Made by a program: the position numbers and the translations under genes. The notes under the pieces are model-generated. The model saw only the letters and a list, made by a program, of their open reading frames with translations, did no database searches and was not told the origin of the DNA. From Pseudogemmatithrix spongiicola (GTDB lineage Bacteria > Gemmatimonadota > Gemmatimonadetes > Gemmatimonadales > Gemmatimonadaceae), in contig NZ_CP130613.1 of NCBI RefSeq assembly GCF_030623445.1, positions 2,666,001-2,730,000 on the forward strand: a DNA stretch of 64,000 bases. The letters are read 5' to 3'. Of this stretch, positions 33,233-42,659 are shown piece after piece; position 1 is the first letter of the stretch, and each line of letters starts with the position of its first letter.

Positions 33233-33637
33233 ATGCACCCGCACGGCCTGACGCGCTCGCTGCTCTTCGGCGCCGCACTCCTGATGGGAGTGGGGCAGTC
33301 GGTGAGCGCGGTCGCCCACGGCACGGCGCACGCGCACGAGGCGACGCACGAGTCCGTGGCAGTGCACGGACACGATCACGATCACGAAGCGGCCGACGTC
33401 AGCGACGCGCTCGCCGTCTCGCCGGACGCCCATCAGCACGAGCATCCTCACGCGGTCGTCAGCGCGGGCCTGAAGTCGCGTACGGACTGGACGCCCATCG
33501 ACCTCGCCGTCGCGGCGGAGGTCGGGCTCCTGCCGCCGCGCGGTGACGTCTTGCCTCCTCGCGAGGCGTTCGCGTCGGACCCGCCCGCCGCGCGACGACA
33601 TTCCAGCGTCAGCCCTCGCGCGCCGCCGGCGCGCTGA
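33233..33637 (+). CDS. Secreted histidine-rich protein at the metal efflux locus
   Basis: 134 residues. A signal peptide (~1-26) is followed by many histidines: HGTAHAHEATHE, HGHDHDHE and HQHEHPH. These can bind zinc, copper, nickel or cobalt in the periplasm. The C-terminal half is basic and proline-rich. No domain family is recognised; similar short proteins stand before czc-like genes in other bacteria. A TAGGTTC sequence lies just before the ATG. It is 93 bases before the efflux operon, with TACAAT at 33716-33721 as a possible -10 for the next gene. Confidence 0.7.
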   Translation: MHPHGLTRSLLFGAALLMGVGQSVSAVAHGTAHAHEATHESVAVHGHDHDHEAADVSDALAVSPDAHQHEHPHAVVSAGLKSRTDWTPIDLAVAAEVGLLPPRGDVLPPREAFASDPPAARRHSSVSPRAPPAR

Positions 33638-33730
33638 GCCTCGCGTGCCCGGCACGCGCCTGATGCCCTGACAGTCCCGCGCCCGCCGGCGACCGCCGCG
33701 CCGAGCGGGGACTCCTACAATAGAACCCCG

Positions 33731-34996
33731 ATGTCGTTCCGCACTCGCGGGACCGCGCATCTGCGCGCGCTCGTGTTGCTGGCCTGCCTCGCGGCACCAG
33801 CGGCCGCGCAGCAGGCCGCCGACCCGCTTCCTCTCGATTCCGCCGTGCAGCGGGCGCTGCGCGCGCACCCGCGCGTCGCCGCCGCCCGGGCCGCGCTCCT
33901 GGCCGCCGACGCCCGGACGCGGCAGGCCGCTGCGCTCGCCAATCCCAGTCTCTCGTGGCAGTACGAGCGCACCTCACGCGCCGGAGCCGAGAACTCACAG
34001 CACATCACGACGCTGGCGCAGCCGCTGGCCTTGGGCCAGCGCGCGGCACGCCGGGACGCCGCGGCCGCCGACGCGCAGGCCGCGGCCGCCGATCTCCGCG
34101 CCGCCGAGCTGGACGTCGCCGTGATGACGGTGACCGCCTACGCGGCGGTGCTCGAGGCCGAGCGACGGCTCAGCATCGCGACGCAGTCGGCGCGGGCCTT
34201 CGCCGAGGCGCAGCGCATCGTGGATGCCCGGCTCGCCGCCGGCGATGCGTCGGGCTACGAGCAACGCCGCGTGCAACTCGAGGCTGCACGCTACACGGCC
34301 GTGCGCGAGGCACGCGCCGTCGAGGCCCGTCGTGCGCGGCGCGCCCTGCGCGCACTCGTCGACCCCGCGCATCGTGGCGACGACGTCCCGTTCGCGCTCA
34401 CCTTCGACGCCACGCGCGCACCGACACTCAGTGACGACTCCCTGCTCGCGCAGGGCCTGGCGCAGCGACCCGACCTCCAAGCCGCGCGCGCACGCGTCGA
34501 AGCCCGCGTGGCCTCGGCGCGGCTCGCCCAATGGGAGCGCCTGCCCGTCCCGACGCTCGTCGGCGGCCTCAAGACCGAGACCGCCGCTGGGCTGGGCGCA
34601 CTGCGCGGCATCGCCGCCGGTGTCACCATCCCGCTGCCGCTGTTCGACCGCCGCACCGGCGCCCGTGATGCCGCCGCCGCCGATGCGGAGCAGGTACGGC
34701 AAGAGCTCGTTGAGCTCCAGCGGCAAGCCACGCAAGAGATCATCGCGGCCAGCGACGCGCTGCGCAGCGCTGCCACGCAGCTCGCCCTGCTCGAGCCGGC
34801 GCTCGGCGAGAATGCGGCACGCGCCCTCGCCGCCGTCAATGCGGCCTTCGCCGAGGGAGACATCCCGCTCGAGGCCTGGCTGAACGGCCTACGCGCATAC
34901 GACGAAGCCGAAGAAGCGTTCGCGACGCTGCGAGCGGACGCCCTCGTGCGCCGCGCCGAGTTGGCGCGCGCCATCGGCCAACCTTTCCTGGACTGA
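33731..34996 (+). CDS. Outer membrane efflux protein (TolC/CzcC family)
   Basis: 421 residues. A signal peptide ends near AAPAAAQQA. Two TolC repeats are visible, each with long helices rich in alanine and arginine; LAQPLALGQRAARRDAA and ITIPLPLF-type segments mark the barrel strands. It provides the outer membrane exit of a tripartite RND pump with the two following genes. The closeness of the next start (5 bases) shows one operon. Confidence 0.9.
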   Translation: MSFRTRGTAHLRALVLLACLAAPAAAQQAADPLPLDSAVQRALRAHPRVAAARAALLAADARTRQAAALANPSLSWQYERTSRAGAENSQHITTLAQPLALGQRAARRDAAAADAQAAAADLRAAELDVAVMTVTAYAAVLEAERRLSIATQSARAFAEAQRIVDARLAAGDASGYEQRRVQLEAARYTAVREARAVEARRARRALRALVDPAHRGDDVPFALTFDATRAPTLSDDSLLAQGLAQRPDLQAARARVEARVASARLAQWERLPVPTLVGGLKTETAAGLGALRGIAAGVTIPLPLFDRRTGARDAAAADAEQVRQELVELQRQATQEIIAASDALRSAATQLALLEPALGENAARALAAVNAAFAEGDIPLEAWLNGLRAYDEAEEAFATLRADALVRRAELARAIGQPFLD

Positions 34997-35001
34997 CTCC
35001 C

Positions 35002-36507
35002 GTGCCCTCTCTCCATACTCTCGTGCATTCGCGACGCGCCCTGCTGGCGCTCGCCCTTGGCTTCTCCGCAATGGCGGCCTGTGCCGATACGCCCGGCGAT
35101 GAGTCCGCGGCACCCGAGCGTGCCGGCGGCGTCATCACGCTCTTCACCGACTCCACCGAGCTCTTTATGGAGCACCCGGCGCTGATCGTCGGCGTGGGCG
35201 GCACGTTCGCCGCCCATCTCACCGACCTCACGGACTTCGCGCCGCTGCGCTCAGGACGCATCGTGCTCACATTCACGCCGCGCAGCGGTGGCGCGCCGCT
35301 CGTCGTCACGCAGGACGCGCCGCGCGTGCCGGGCATCTATGGGCCGGCACCCGTGTTCACGGCGCCGGGCATCTACGACCTGGTCATCGACGTCGAGAGC
35401 CCGCAGGCCCGCGACCGCATCGAGGTCCCGGGGCTCGTCGTGTATGCCACGGAGGACGACGCGCCCCTCGACGAGGGCGGCGAGGACGGCGGTATCGCAT
35501 TCCTGAAGGAGCAGCAATGGAAGACGCCGGGCTTCCGCACCGACTTCGCGGTTTCCGGCACGCTGGCGATCGCCGTGGACGTACCGGGCGAGGTGATGCC
35601 GGCGCCGGGTGCTGCGCAGGTCGCGCCGGCACCGGCGAGTGGTCTGCTCGAGCTCTCGCCCGATGCGCCGGCCGTCGGGATGCGCGTGCGCCGCGGCGAC
35701 GTGCTCGCCCGCGTCCGTCCTACGCTCGGTGACGGCGGCGCGAGCTTCGCCGACGCCCGCGCGCGGCTGCGCGAAGCCGAGGAGGAGCACGCCCGCGCCG
35801 AGCGCCTGCTCGCCGCGGAGGCGATTCCCGAGCGCCGGATGCACGAGGCGACCGTTGCGCTCGACGCCGCGCGTGAGGCGCTGGCGGCGATCGGCGGTGG
35901 TGCGATCACGGCGGACGGTCTGGTGGAACTGCGTGCCCCGATGGACGGCATCGTCACCGAACGCTGGGGGACGGCGGGCGCGCGCGTCGAAGCCGGCGCG
36001 CCGCTGTACTCGCTGGTGGATCCGTCGCGGCTGTGGGTCACGGCCTTCGTGCCGGTGGACGTCGTCGGCCGGGTGGACCGCGGCGCGCGGGCCGTCGTCA
36101 CGCCGGAAGGGTTCTCCGACCGCTTCGCCGCGCGCCCGCTCGGTGTGAGCGCCGCCGTGGATTCGCTGACCCGCGCCGTGCGCGTGAGCTACGCGCTCGA
36201 GGGCCTGCGCGAGCCGCTGCCCGTCGGTGCATTGGCGCGCGTGGCGGTACCCACGCGCTCGCGTGGGGCCGGCATCGTCGTGCCGGCCGGCGCGGTGCTC
36301 GACGAGGATGGCACGGCGATCGTGTTCGTGCAGACCTCCGGCGAGCGCTATGAGCGCCGCGTGGTGCAGGTGGATGGCGGTGACGGACGCTCCGTACTCG
36401 TCCGCAGCGGCCTCAACGCCGGCGAGCGCGTCGTCAGCGGGGCGGCGTACCACGTGAAGCTCGCCTCGCTCTCCACGGCCGTGCCTGCGCACGGCCACGA
36501 ACACTGA
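35002..36507 (+). CDS. RND periplasmic adaptor (CzcB-like) with N-terminal Ig-like domain
   Basis: 501 residues. The leader ends in a lipobox-like MAAC (C27). Residues ~40-150 form a beta-sandwich resembling YtkA/FixH-type domains. It is followed by the barrel-sandwich/lipoyl halves (RVRRGDVLARVRP and VELRAPMDGIVTERW), a hairpin of helices (ARLREAEEEHARAERLL) and the beta-barrel and membrane-proximal domains. It ends HGHEH, a possible metal site. It links the inner membrane pump to the outer membrane channel. The extra N-terminal domain is unusual for CzcB. Confidence 0.9.
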   Translation: MPSLHTLVHSRRALLALALGFSAMAACADTPGDESAAPERAGGVITLFTDSTELFMEHPALIVGVGGTFAAHLTDLTDFAPLRSGRIVLTFTPRSGGAPLVVTQDAPRVPGIYGPAPVFTAPGIYDLVIDVESPQARDRIEVPGLVVYATEDDAPLDEGGEDGGIAFLKEQQWKTPGFRTDFAVSGTLAIAVDVPGEVMPAPGAAQVAPAPASGLLELSPDAPAVGMRVRRGDVLARVRPTLGDGGASFADARARLREAEEEHARAERLLAAEAIPERRMHEATVALDAAREALAAIGGGAITADGLVELRAPMDGIVTERWGTAGARVEAGAPLYSLVDPSRLWVTAFVPVDVVGRVDRGARAVVTPEGFSDRFAARPLGVSAAVDSLTRAVRVSYALEGLREPLPVGALARVAVPTRSRGAGIVVPAGAVLDEDGTAIVFVQTSGERYERRVVQVDGGDGRSVLVRSGLNAGERVVSGAAYHVKLASLSTAVPAHGHEH

Positions 36508-36517
36508 GCGCCGCCCG

Positions 36518-39500
36518 ATGATGAACGCATTGATCAAATGGGCGCTGCAGCGGCGCGTCGTGGTCCTCGCGGCCGCGACCTTGCTGCTCGCCACCGGCGC
36601 GTGGACCGCCGCACGGTTGCCGGTGGACGTGTTTCCGGACCTGACGGCGCCGACGGTCACCGTCCTCGCCGAGGCGCACGGTATGGCGCCGGAGGAAGTC
36701 GAGGCCCTCGTCGCCTTCCCGATCGAGACGGCCGTGAACGGCGCCACCGGCGTGCGTCGCGTGCGCTCGTCGATCGCACAGGGCATCGCCGTGATCTGGG
36801 TGGAGTTCGACTGGGAGATGGAGATCTTCCGTGCCCGGCAGATCGTCACCGAGAAGCTGCAGGCGGCCGCCGCGAGCCTCCCGGACGACCTCCCACCGCC
36901 GGTGCTCGCCCCCGTGTCGTCGGTGATGGGCGAGATTATGATGATCGGGCTCTCGTGGCGCGGCGATACGACACCGTCCCTCGAGCGCGCGATGGCGCTG
37001 CGCACGCACGCTGACTGGACACTGCGCCGCCGCCTGCTCGCGCTGCCGGGCGTCGCGCAGGTCATCCCGATCGGCGGCGAGGTGAAGCAGTACCAGATTC
37101 ATCCTGACGCCGAGCGGATGCGCGCGGCAGGCATCACGCTCGGCGACCTGCTGCGCGCCGCCGAGGGTGCCAACGTGAACGCCTCGGGCGGCGTGTATAT
37201 GGATCGCGGGCAGGAGATTGTCATCCGCAGCGTCGGGCGCGCCCGCAGCGTGGAAGACATCGGCGCGACCGTCGTCGCGGCACGCGGCGGCGGCGCCGTG
37301 ACCCTCGCCCAGGTGGCGACCGTGCGCGTGGGGCCAGCGCCGCGTTACGGCGACGCTTCGGTCAACGCGCTGCCTGGCGTCGTGCTCGCCGTGCAGAAGC
37401 AGCCCGGCGCCAACACCCTCGCCCTCACGGAGCGGATCACCGAGGAGCTGGCGGCCATCCAGCCGACGCTGCCCGAGGGGATGCACATCGAGACCGAGCT
37501 GTTCCGGCAGGCGGACTTCATCACCGTCGCCATCCGCAACGTGGTCCACGCGCTGCGCGACGGCGCCCTGCTCGTCGTGATCATCCTCGCCCTGTTCCTG
37601 GCCAACAGCCGGGCCACGGCGATCTCGGTGCTCGCCATCCCGTTGTCCCTGGCCGTCGCCGTGCTGGCGATGCAGCTGCTCGGCATCGGCATCAACACGA
37701 TGTCGCTCGGCGGGATGGCCATCGCCATCGGCGCGTTGGTGGACGACGCCATCATCGACGTCGAGAACGTGCTGCGCCGCTTGCGCGAGAACGCGGTGCT
37801 GGCCCCTGAAGCACGCCGCAGCGTATTCGACGTGGTCTTCGATGCCTCCGTCGAGATCCGCAGCTCGATCGTCAACGCGACGGCCATCATCATCGTGGTC
37901 TTCCTGCCGCTGTTCTTCCTCGGCGGCGTGGAAGGGCGCCTGCTGCAGCCCCTGGGCTTCGCCTACGTGGTGTCCATCCTCGCTTCGCTGGTCGTGGCGG
38001 TGACGGTCACGCCGGTGCTCTGCGCCTGGCTGCTGCCGGCAAGCGCCGAGGGTGCGGGTGCCCACGACAGCCGCGTGGTGCAGTGGCTGAAGCGGCACTA
38101 CGCCACCTTGCTGGAGCGCGTGCTCAACGCCCCGCGACGTACCCTGATCGGCGCGCTGGCCGCCTTCGCGCTCACGATGGCCACACTACCGCTGCTCGGC
38201 ACCGCCTTCCTGCCGGAGTTCAACGAAGGCGCGCTCACGGTGAGCGTGGTGACGGTGCCGGGCACCTCGTTGGCCGAGGCCAGCGCAATCGGCCTGCGCG
38301 TCGAGCGCATCCTGAAGGCCGACTCCGCCGTGCTCAACACGGATCGCCGCCAGGGCCGCGCCGAGCTCGACGAGCACGCGCAGGGCGTGAACGCCGCCGA
38401 ACTGGACGTGACGCTCAAGCCTGACGTGGACAAGGAAGCGCTCTTCGCGCGACTGCGCGCCCAGTTCGCCTCGATCCCCGGCACCAACGTCACGATCGGC
38501 CAGCCGATCGGCCATCGCATCGACCATATGCTCTCGGGCACGCGCGCGAACATCGCGGTGAAGATCTTCGGGCCCGACCTGCAGGGCCTGCGCGGCGTCG
38601 GCACCGCGGTGCGCGACGCCATCCAGGACGTCGAAGGCATCGCCGACCTGCAGCTGGAACAGCAGGTGGACGTGCCGCAGCTGCGGCTGGACGTGGACCG
38701 CCTCGCGCTGGCGCGCTACGGCCTGACGCCGGGCGACTTCGCCGAGGCGGTGGACGTGGCGTTCAACGGTGAGGTCGTCTCGCAGTTGCTGGAGGAGGGC
38801 CGCAGCGTGGATCTCGTGGTGCGGCTCGAGGAGTCGCAGCGTCGCTCGACGGAGGCCATCGCCGCGATGCCCGTGGCCACGCCCACGGGCCAGCGCGTGC
38901 CCATCGGCCGGCTCGCGCGCGTCACGATGACGCGCGGGCCGAACACCATCTCGCGCGAGAACGTGCAGCGCAAGATCGTCGTGCAGGCCAACGTGGCGGG
39001 CCGTGACCTGGGCTCCGCCGTGGAGGAGATCCGCGCGCGCATCACCCGCGACGTCGCGATGCCGCCGGGCTACTTCGTGGAGTACGGCGGGCAGTTCGAG
39101 GCGCAGGAGGAATCCACGCGCACGCTGCTCTCGCTGTCGGTGCTGGCCATCGCGGCGATCTTCCTGATTCTCTACGGGGAATTCAAGTCGGCGCGCCTCG
39201 CGACCCTGGTGATGGCCAACCTGCCGCTGGCGCTGATCGGTGGCGTGGCGGCGGTGGCGTTGAGCGGCGGCGTGGTCAGCGTGGCCTCGCTCGTCGGCTT
39301 CGTGACGCTGTTCGGCATCGCGACGCGCAACGGCATCCTCCTCGTGACGCACTACCGGCAGCTCGAGTCCGACGGGGTGTCCGACCACGAGGCCGTGCTG
39401 CGTGGTTCGCTCGAGCGGCTCTCTCCCATCCTGATGACCGCACTCACCGCCGGTCTCGCGCTGATTCCGCTCGCGCTCGGCGGCGGCGAACCCGGCAACG

Positions 39501-39631
39501 AACTCCAGACCCCGATGGCCATCGTCATTCTCGGAGGCCTCATCTCCGCGACCGCACTCAATATGATCGTCCTCCCTGCGCTGTACGCGACGTACGGACA
39601 GCGTTCCACGCCCGCTCCGGAGCACCCGTGA
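36518..39631 (+). CDS. Heavy-metal RND efflux permease (HME family)
   Basis: 1037 residues with the twelve-helix RND layout and two large periplasmic loops. Conserved blocks include FPDLTAPTVTV, EEVEALVAFPIE and, in the fourth helix, VDDAIIDVEN (D409, D410, D414, E416), which carries the proton and metal relay acids. This LVDDAIIDVEN form differs from the DGAxxxVEN of zinc/cobalt CzcA and the DAAIVMIEN of copper/silver CusA. It resembles the HME class without a known metal. It pumps cations from periplasm or cytoplasm through the CzcC-like channel. Its stop overlaps the HupE gene by one base. Confidence 0.92.
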   Translation: MMNALIKWALQRRVVVLAAATLLLATGAWTAARLPVDVFPDLTAPTVTVLAEAHGMAPEEVEALVAFPIETAVNGATGVRRVRSSIAQGIAVIWVEFDWEMEIFRARQIVTEKLQAAAASLPDDLPPPVLAPVSSVMGEIMMIGLSWRGDTTPSLERAMALRTHADWTLRRRLLALPGVAQVIPIGGEVKQYQIHPDAERMRAAGITLGDLLRAAEGANVNASGGVYMDRGQEIVIRSVGRARSVEDIGATVVAARGGGAVTLAQVATVRVGPAPRYGDASVNALPGVVLAVQKQPGANTLALTERITEELAAIQPTLPEGMHIETELFRQADFITVAIRNVVHALRDGALLVVIILALFLANSRATAISVLAIPLSLAVAVLAMQLLGIGINTMSLGGMAIAIGALVDDAIIDVENVLRRLRENAVLAPEARRSVFDVVFDASVEIRSSIVNATAIIIVVFLPLFFLGGVEGRLLQPLGFAYVVSILASLVVAVTVTPVLCAWLLPASAEGAGAHDSRVVQWLKRHYATLLERVLNAPRRTLIGALAAFALTMATLPLLGTAFLPEFNEGALTVSVVTVPGTSLAEASAIGLRVERILKADSAVLNTDRRQGRAELDEHAQGVNAAELDVTLKPDVDKEALFARLRAQFASIPGTNVTIGQPIGHRIDHMLSGTRANIAVKIFGPDLQGLRGVGTAVRDAIQDVEGIADLQLEQQVDVPQLRLDVDRLALARYGLTPGDFAEAVDVAFNGEVVSQLLEEGRSVDLVVRLEESQRRSTEAIAAMPVATPTGQRVPIGRLARVTMTRGPNTISRENVQRKIVVQANVAGRDLGSAVEEIRARITRDVAMPPGYFVEYGGQFEAQEESTRTLLSLSVLAIAAIFLILYGEFKSARLATLVMANLPLALIGGVAAVALSGGVVSVASLVGFVTLFGIATRNGILLVTHYRQLESDGVSDHEAVLRGSLERLSPILMTALTAGLALIPLALGGGEPGNELQTPMAIVILGGLISATALNMIVLPALYATYGQRSTPAPEHP

Positions 39632-40350
39632 TGCGTCCACGCCCCTTGCCGAATCGCCTGGCGACGGCACTCGCACTCACCGCCATCGCCACGCTCGTGC
39701 TGGCGCCGAGCGAACTGCTCGCGCACGGCGTGACGGCCGGCGACAAAGGCTACTTGCAGCAGGTGACCGGCGTGCTGCTCGCGCCCTTCGCCTACCTCGG
39801 CGCCAAGCATATGGTCACCGGCTACGACCACCTGCTGTTCCTCGCCGGCGTGATCTTCTTCGTGTATCGCCTGCGCGACGTCGCGCTCTACGTGACCCTG
39901 TTCGCCATCGGCCACACCGTGACGCTGATGGGCGGCGTTCTGCTCGATGTGCGGGTCAACGCCTATCTCGTGGATGCGGTGATCGGCCTGTCGATCGTCT
40001 ACAAGGCGCTCGACAACCTCGGCGCATACCGCGTGTGGTTCGGCTGGCAGCCGGACGCCCGCGCCGCGACGCTGCTGTTCGGACTCATCCACGGCCTCGG
40101 CCTCGCCACGAAGATGCTCGACTACGACGTGGGCCACGACGGCCTGCTCGCGAACCTCATCGCCTTCAACCTCGGCGTCGAGCTGGGCCAGCTGCTGGGC
40201 CTCTCCGCCATCCTCATCGCGATGGGCTACTGGCGCCGCAGCGCCAGCTTCGCACGGCACAGCTTCGCCGCGAACGCCACGATGATGTCGCTCGGATTCC
40301 TGCTCGCGGGCTACCAGCTCGCCGGTTTCTTCCTCTCTCCCGCCTCGTGA
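39631..40350 (+). CDS. HupE/UreJ_2 family membrane protein
   Basis: 239 residues. A signal-like first helix is followed by six to seven membrane helices with histidines in helices: GYDHLLFLAGV, AIGHTVTLMG and GLIHGLGLA. The HupE/UreJ family is linked to nickel or cobalt movement, though C-terminal HupE modules near RND pumps have not been assigned a metal. It begins in the same TGATG as the pump stop and overlaps the next start, so it belongs to the efflux operon. Confidence 0.85.
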   Translation: MRPRPLPNRLATALALTAIATLVLAPSELLAHGVTAGDKGYLQQVTGVLLAPFAYLGAKHMVTGYDHLLFLAGVIFFVYRLRDVALYVTLFAIGHTVTLMGGVLLDVRVNAYLVDAVIGLSIVYKALDNLGAYRVWFGWQPDARAATLLFGLIHGLGLATKMLDYDVGHDGLLANLIAFNLGVELGQLLGLSAILIAMGYWRRSASFARHSFAANATMMSLGFLLAGYQLAGFFLSPAS

Positions 40351-40355
40351 CCACG

Positions 40356-41000
40356 ATGAACACCTCGATGCAGCCTTCGCAGCAGGACCTTCCCAGCCCG
40401 CAGCGCTTGCGGCGGGCGACGCTCACCGCCCTCGGCGTGGCGGCGTTGCTGCTCGTCACCGTCGTGATGCCGGCGGAGTACGGCGTGGACGTGACCGGCG
40501 TCGGCCGCGTGCTCGGCCTCACCGAGATGGGCGAGATCAAGCAGCAGCTCGCACGGGAGGCCGCCGCGGCGGAGGCCGCCGAGCGTGCGGCCGCCGCCAG
40601 CGGGAGCGAGGCCGCGCCGAGCGACGCGACGCCCGCGGCTGAAGCAACGCCAGCCGCGCCGACCGCCACGGCGGCGTCCCGCACGGATACGGTGCTCGTC
40701 GCCCTCGCGCCGAATGCCGGGAAGGAAGTGAAGCTCGTGATGCCGAAGGGTATGTCCGCGACCTATGCCTGGACCAGCACCGGCGGCGCCGTGAACTACG
40801 ATATGCACGGCGACTCGACCGGCGTGCCGAACAGCTACATCCCGTACGGCAAGGGCACGCGCGTCGAGGCCGACAGCGGCGTGCTCACGGCCGCGATGGA
40901 CGGCGGCCACGGCTGGTTCTGGAGGAACCGCTCCGGGCGCGACGTGGTGGTGCGATTGATCGTCTCGGGCAATTACTCCGAACTGAAGCGATTCTTCTAG
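40356..41000 (+). CDS. Transmembrane anchor protein of the HupE/RND cluster
   Basis: 214 residues. One membrane helix (TALGVAALLLVTVVMPAEYGVDVTG is its region; core VAALLLVTVVMP), an Ala/Glu coiled segment, a low-complexity ATPAAEATPAAP linker, then a periplasmic beta domain with KVKLVMPKGM-like strands and a DGGHGWFWRNR signature. Proteins annotated as transmembrane anchors with this layout often follow HupE genes. Its function is not known. ATG 40356 is used; GTG 40347 overlaps the HupE stop (GTGA) and is equally possible. Confidence 0.75.
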   Translation: MNTSMQPSQQDLPSPQRLRRATLTALGVAALLLVTVVMPAEYGVDVTGVGRVLGLTEMGEIKQQLAREAAAAEAAERAAAASGSEAAPSDATPAAEATPAAPTATAASRTDTVLVALAPNAGKEVKLVMPKGMSATYAWTSTGGAVNYDMHGDSTGVPNSYIPYGKGTRVEADSGVLTAAMDGGHGWFWRNRSGRDVVVRLIVSGNYSELKRFF

Positions 41001-41026
41001 CCGACGACACCTCAGGGAGGCTGACA

Positions 41027-41935
41027 ATGCGAAGCATCCGACATACCGCCGTGGCGACCCTCGCGCTCCTGTCGACGGCCACCATCACCCCCGCCGCCGC
41101 ACGAGGCCAAGGTCCGGCGCCCGTGGACCGCGCAGGCATCGAACGGGCACTGGGCCGCCCGAGCGCGGTGCTGCCCGGCGGTGTCGTGCGCATCGGGATG
41201 CCGCGCAGCGACCTCCGCGTCCGTGTCGGCGGCACGCCGATCCGCGCAAACTTCGCGCTCGGCTCGTGGGTCGCGTTCCTACCGACCCCCCACGGGACGA
41301 TGGCGATGGGCGACCTCGTCGTGCTCGAATCGGAGCTCGCCGACGTCCTGCTCGAGCTGCAGCGGGCCGGCATCGAGCAGTCCGCGATTCACCACCATCT
41401 CGCCGGTGAGTCGCCGAGTGTGCTGTACGTCCATCTCCACGCGCACGGCGATGCGCTCAAGATCGCCGAGGGCGTGCGCGCCGCCGTGGCGAAGACCGGC
41501 ACGCCGGCGCCGGGGCGGGAACCGGCGACCGTACCGCTGCCGGCCACGCTCGACAGCGCCGCACTCGCCGCCGCGCTCGGACGCCCGGCGCCGATCAATG
41601 CCGGCGTGATGAACTTCAGCGTGCCGCGTCCGGAGACACTGCGCGCGGGCGGGCACCCCGTGCCCGCCTCGATGGGCCTCGCGACCGTGATGAACTTCCA
41701 GCCCACCGGTCCTGGACGAGCCGCGATCACCGGCGACTTCGTGCTGCTCGGCGCGCAGGTCAACCCCGTGATCCGCGCACTGCAGTCGCAGGGCATCACC
41801 CCGACCAGCCTGCACAACCACCTCCTCGATGACGAGCCGCGGCTGTTCTTCCTGCACTTCTGGGCCGAGGACGATGCGGTGAAGCTGGCCCGCGGGTTGC
41901 GCGCCGCGCTCGATGTGATGACCGCGACGCCCTGA
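41027..41935 (+). CDS. DUF1259 (LppY/LpqO-like) secreted protein
   Basis: 302 residues. A signal peptide is followed by two homologous halves (~36-160 and ~175-300). Each half starts ALGRP and ends with a histidine cluster: SAIHHHLAGESP in the first, SLHNHLLDDEP in the second, then a conserved VHLHAHGDALK / LHFWAEDDAVK strand-helix. The histidines could bind metal. The gene has a strong GGGAGG six bases before its ATG. DUF1259 proteins recur at metal-resistance loci; the role is unknown. Confidence 0.85.
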   Translation: MRSIRHTAVATLALLSTATITPAAARGQGPAPVDRAGIERALGRPSAVLPGGVVRIGMPRSDLRVRVGGTPIRANFALGSWVAFLPTPHGTMAMGDLVVLESELADVLLELQRAGIEQSAIHHHLAGESPSVLYVHLHAHGDALKIAEGVRAAVAKTGTPAPGREPATVPLPATLDSAALAAALGRPAPINAGVMNFSVPRPETLRAGGHPVPASMGLATVMNFQPTGPGRAAITGDFVLLGAQVNPVIRALQSQGITPTSLHNHLLDDEPRLFFLHFWAEDDAVKLARGLRAALDVMTATP

Positions 41936-41945
41936 AGGCGGGGCG

Positions 41946-42614
41946 TCAGCGCAGGCGCTGCACGGCCGCTCGCATCTCCGCGATTACCCCCGCGTCGACC
42001 GCGCGGGCGTGGACGCGGGGCACGCCGGTCTGCGCGATGATGCGCGCGACGTTGTGCGCCCGCACACCGCCGCCAATGAGCACGTCGATGCGCCCGTCGG
42101 CACGCGCGTGCAAGCGACGCAACACCGGAACCCCGGCGCTCGCGTCGGCTGCCTGGCCGCTGGTGAGCACCTCGTGGATCCCGAGGGTGACCAGCTGCTC
42201 GAGCGCTTCATCGGGATCCGGCGTCAGGTCGAACGCGCGGTGACAGACCGTGCGCAGGCCCTCCGCCGCCGTCACGAGCGCGCGCATCCGCTCAACGTCG
42301 AGACGGCGATCCAACTGCAGCACGCCGAAGACCACGCCCGTCGCGCCGCAGGCGCGCAGGCGCGGGATGTCGCGCAGCATCTGCGCGAACTCGTCGGCAT
42401 CGTAGGTGAAGTCGCCCGCGCGGGGGCGGAGCATCGCGTGCACCGGCACGTCGGTACCCTGCACCACCGCGGCGACCGTGGCGTCGGAGGGCGTGAGTCC
42501 GCCTTCCCCCGGCCCGCAGAGCTCGAGGCGATCCGCGCCCGCCCGCTCGGCGGCGGCAGCCTGCGCGACGGTCTCGACGTAGGCCTCGATGAATGGACGC
42601 GGCAGCGTGGGCAT
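41946..42614 (-). CDS. cutC: CutC family protein
   Basis: 222 residues, one TIM barrel. Family marks are ERAGADRLELCG near the N-terminus, MLRPRAGDFTY, VVFGVLQLD, CHRAFDLTPDP and VLTSGQAADA. CutC was linked to copper homeostasis, but its enzymatic role is unsettled. It converges with the DUF1259 gene, 10 bases apart, next to the metal efflux operon. Confidence 0.92.
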   Translation of the reverse strand: MPTLPRPFIEAYVETVAQAAAAERAGADRLELCGPGEGGLTPSDATVAAVVQGTDVPVHAMLRPRAGDFTYDADEFAQMLRDIPRLRACGATGVVFGVLQLDRRLDVERMRALVTAAEGLRTVCHRAFDLTPDPDEALEQLVTLGIHEVLTSGQAADASAGVPVLRRLHARADGRIDVLIGGGVRAHNVARIIAQTGVPRVHARAVDAGVIAEMRAAVQRLR

Positions 42615-42659
42615 CGCAGAAAGTTGGCGTCGGAGGCCCCGACACGCGACACTTCACGT

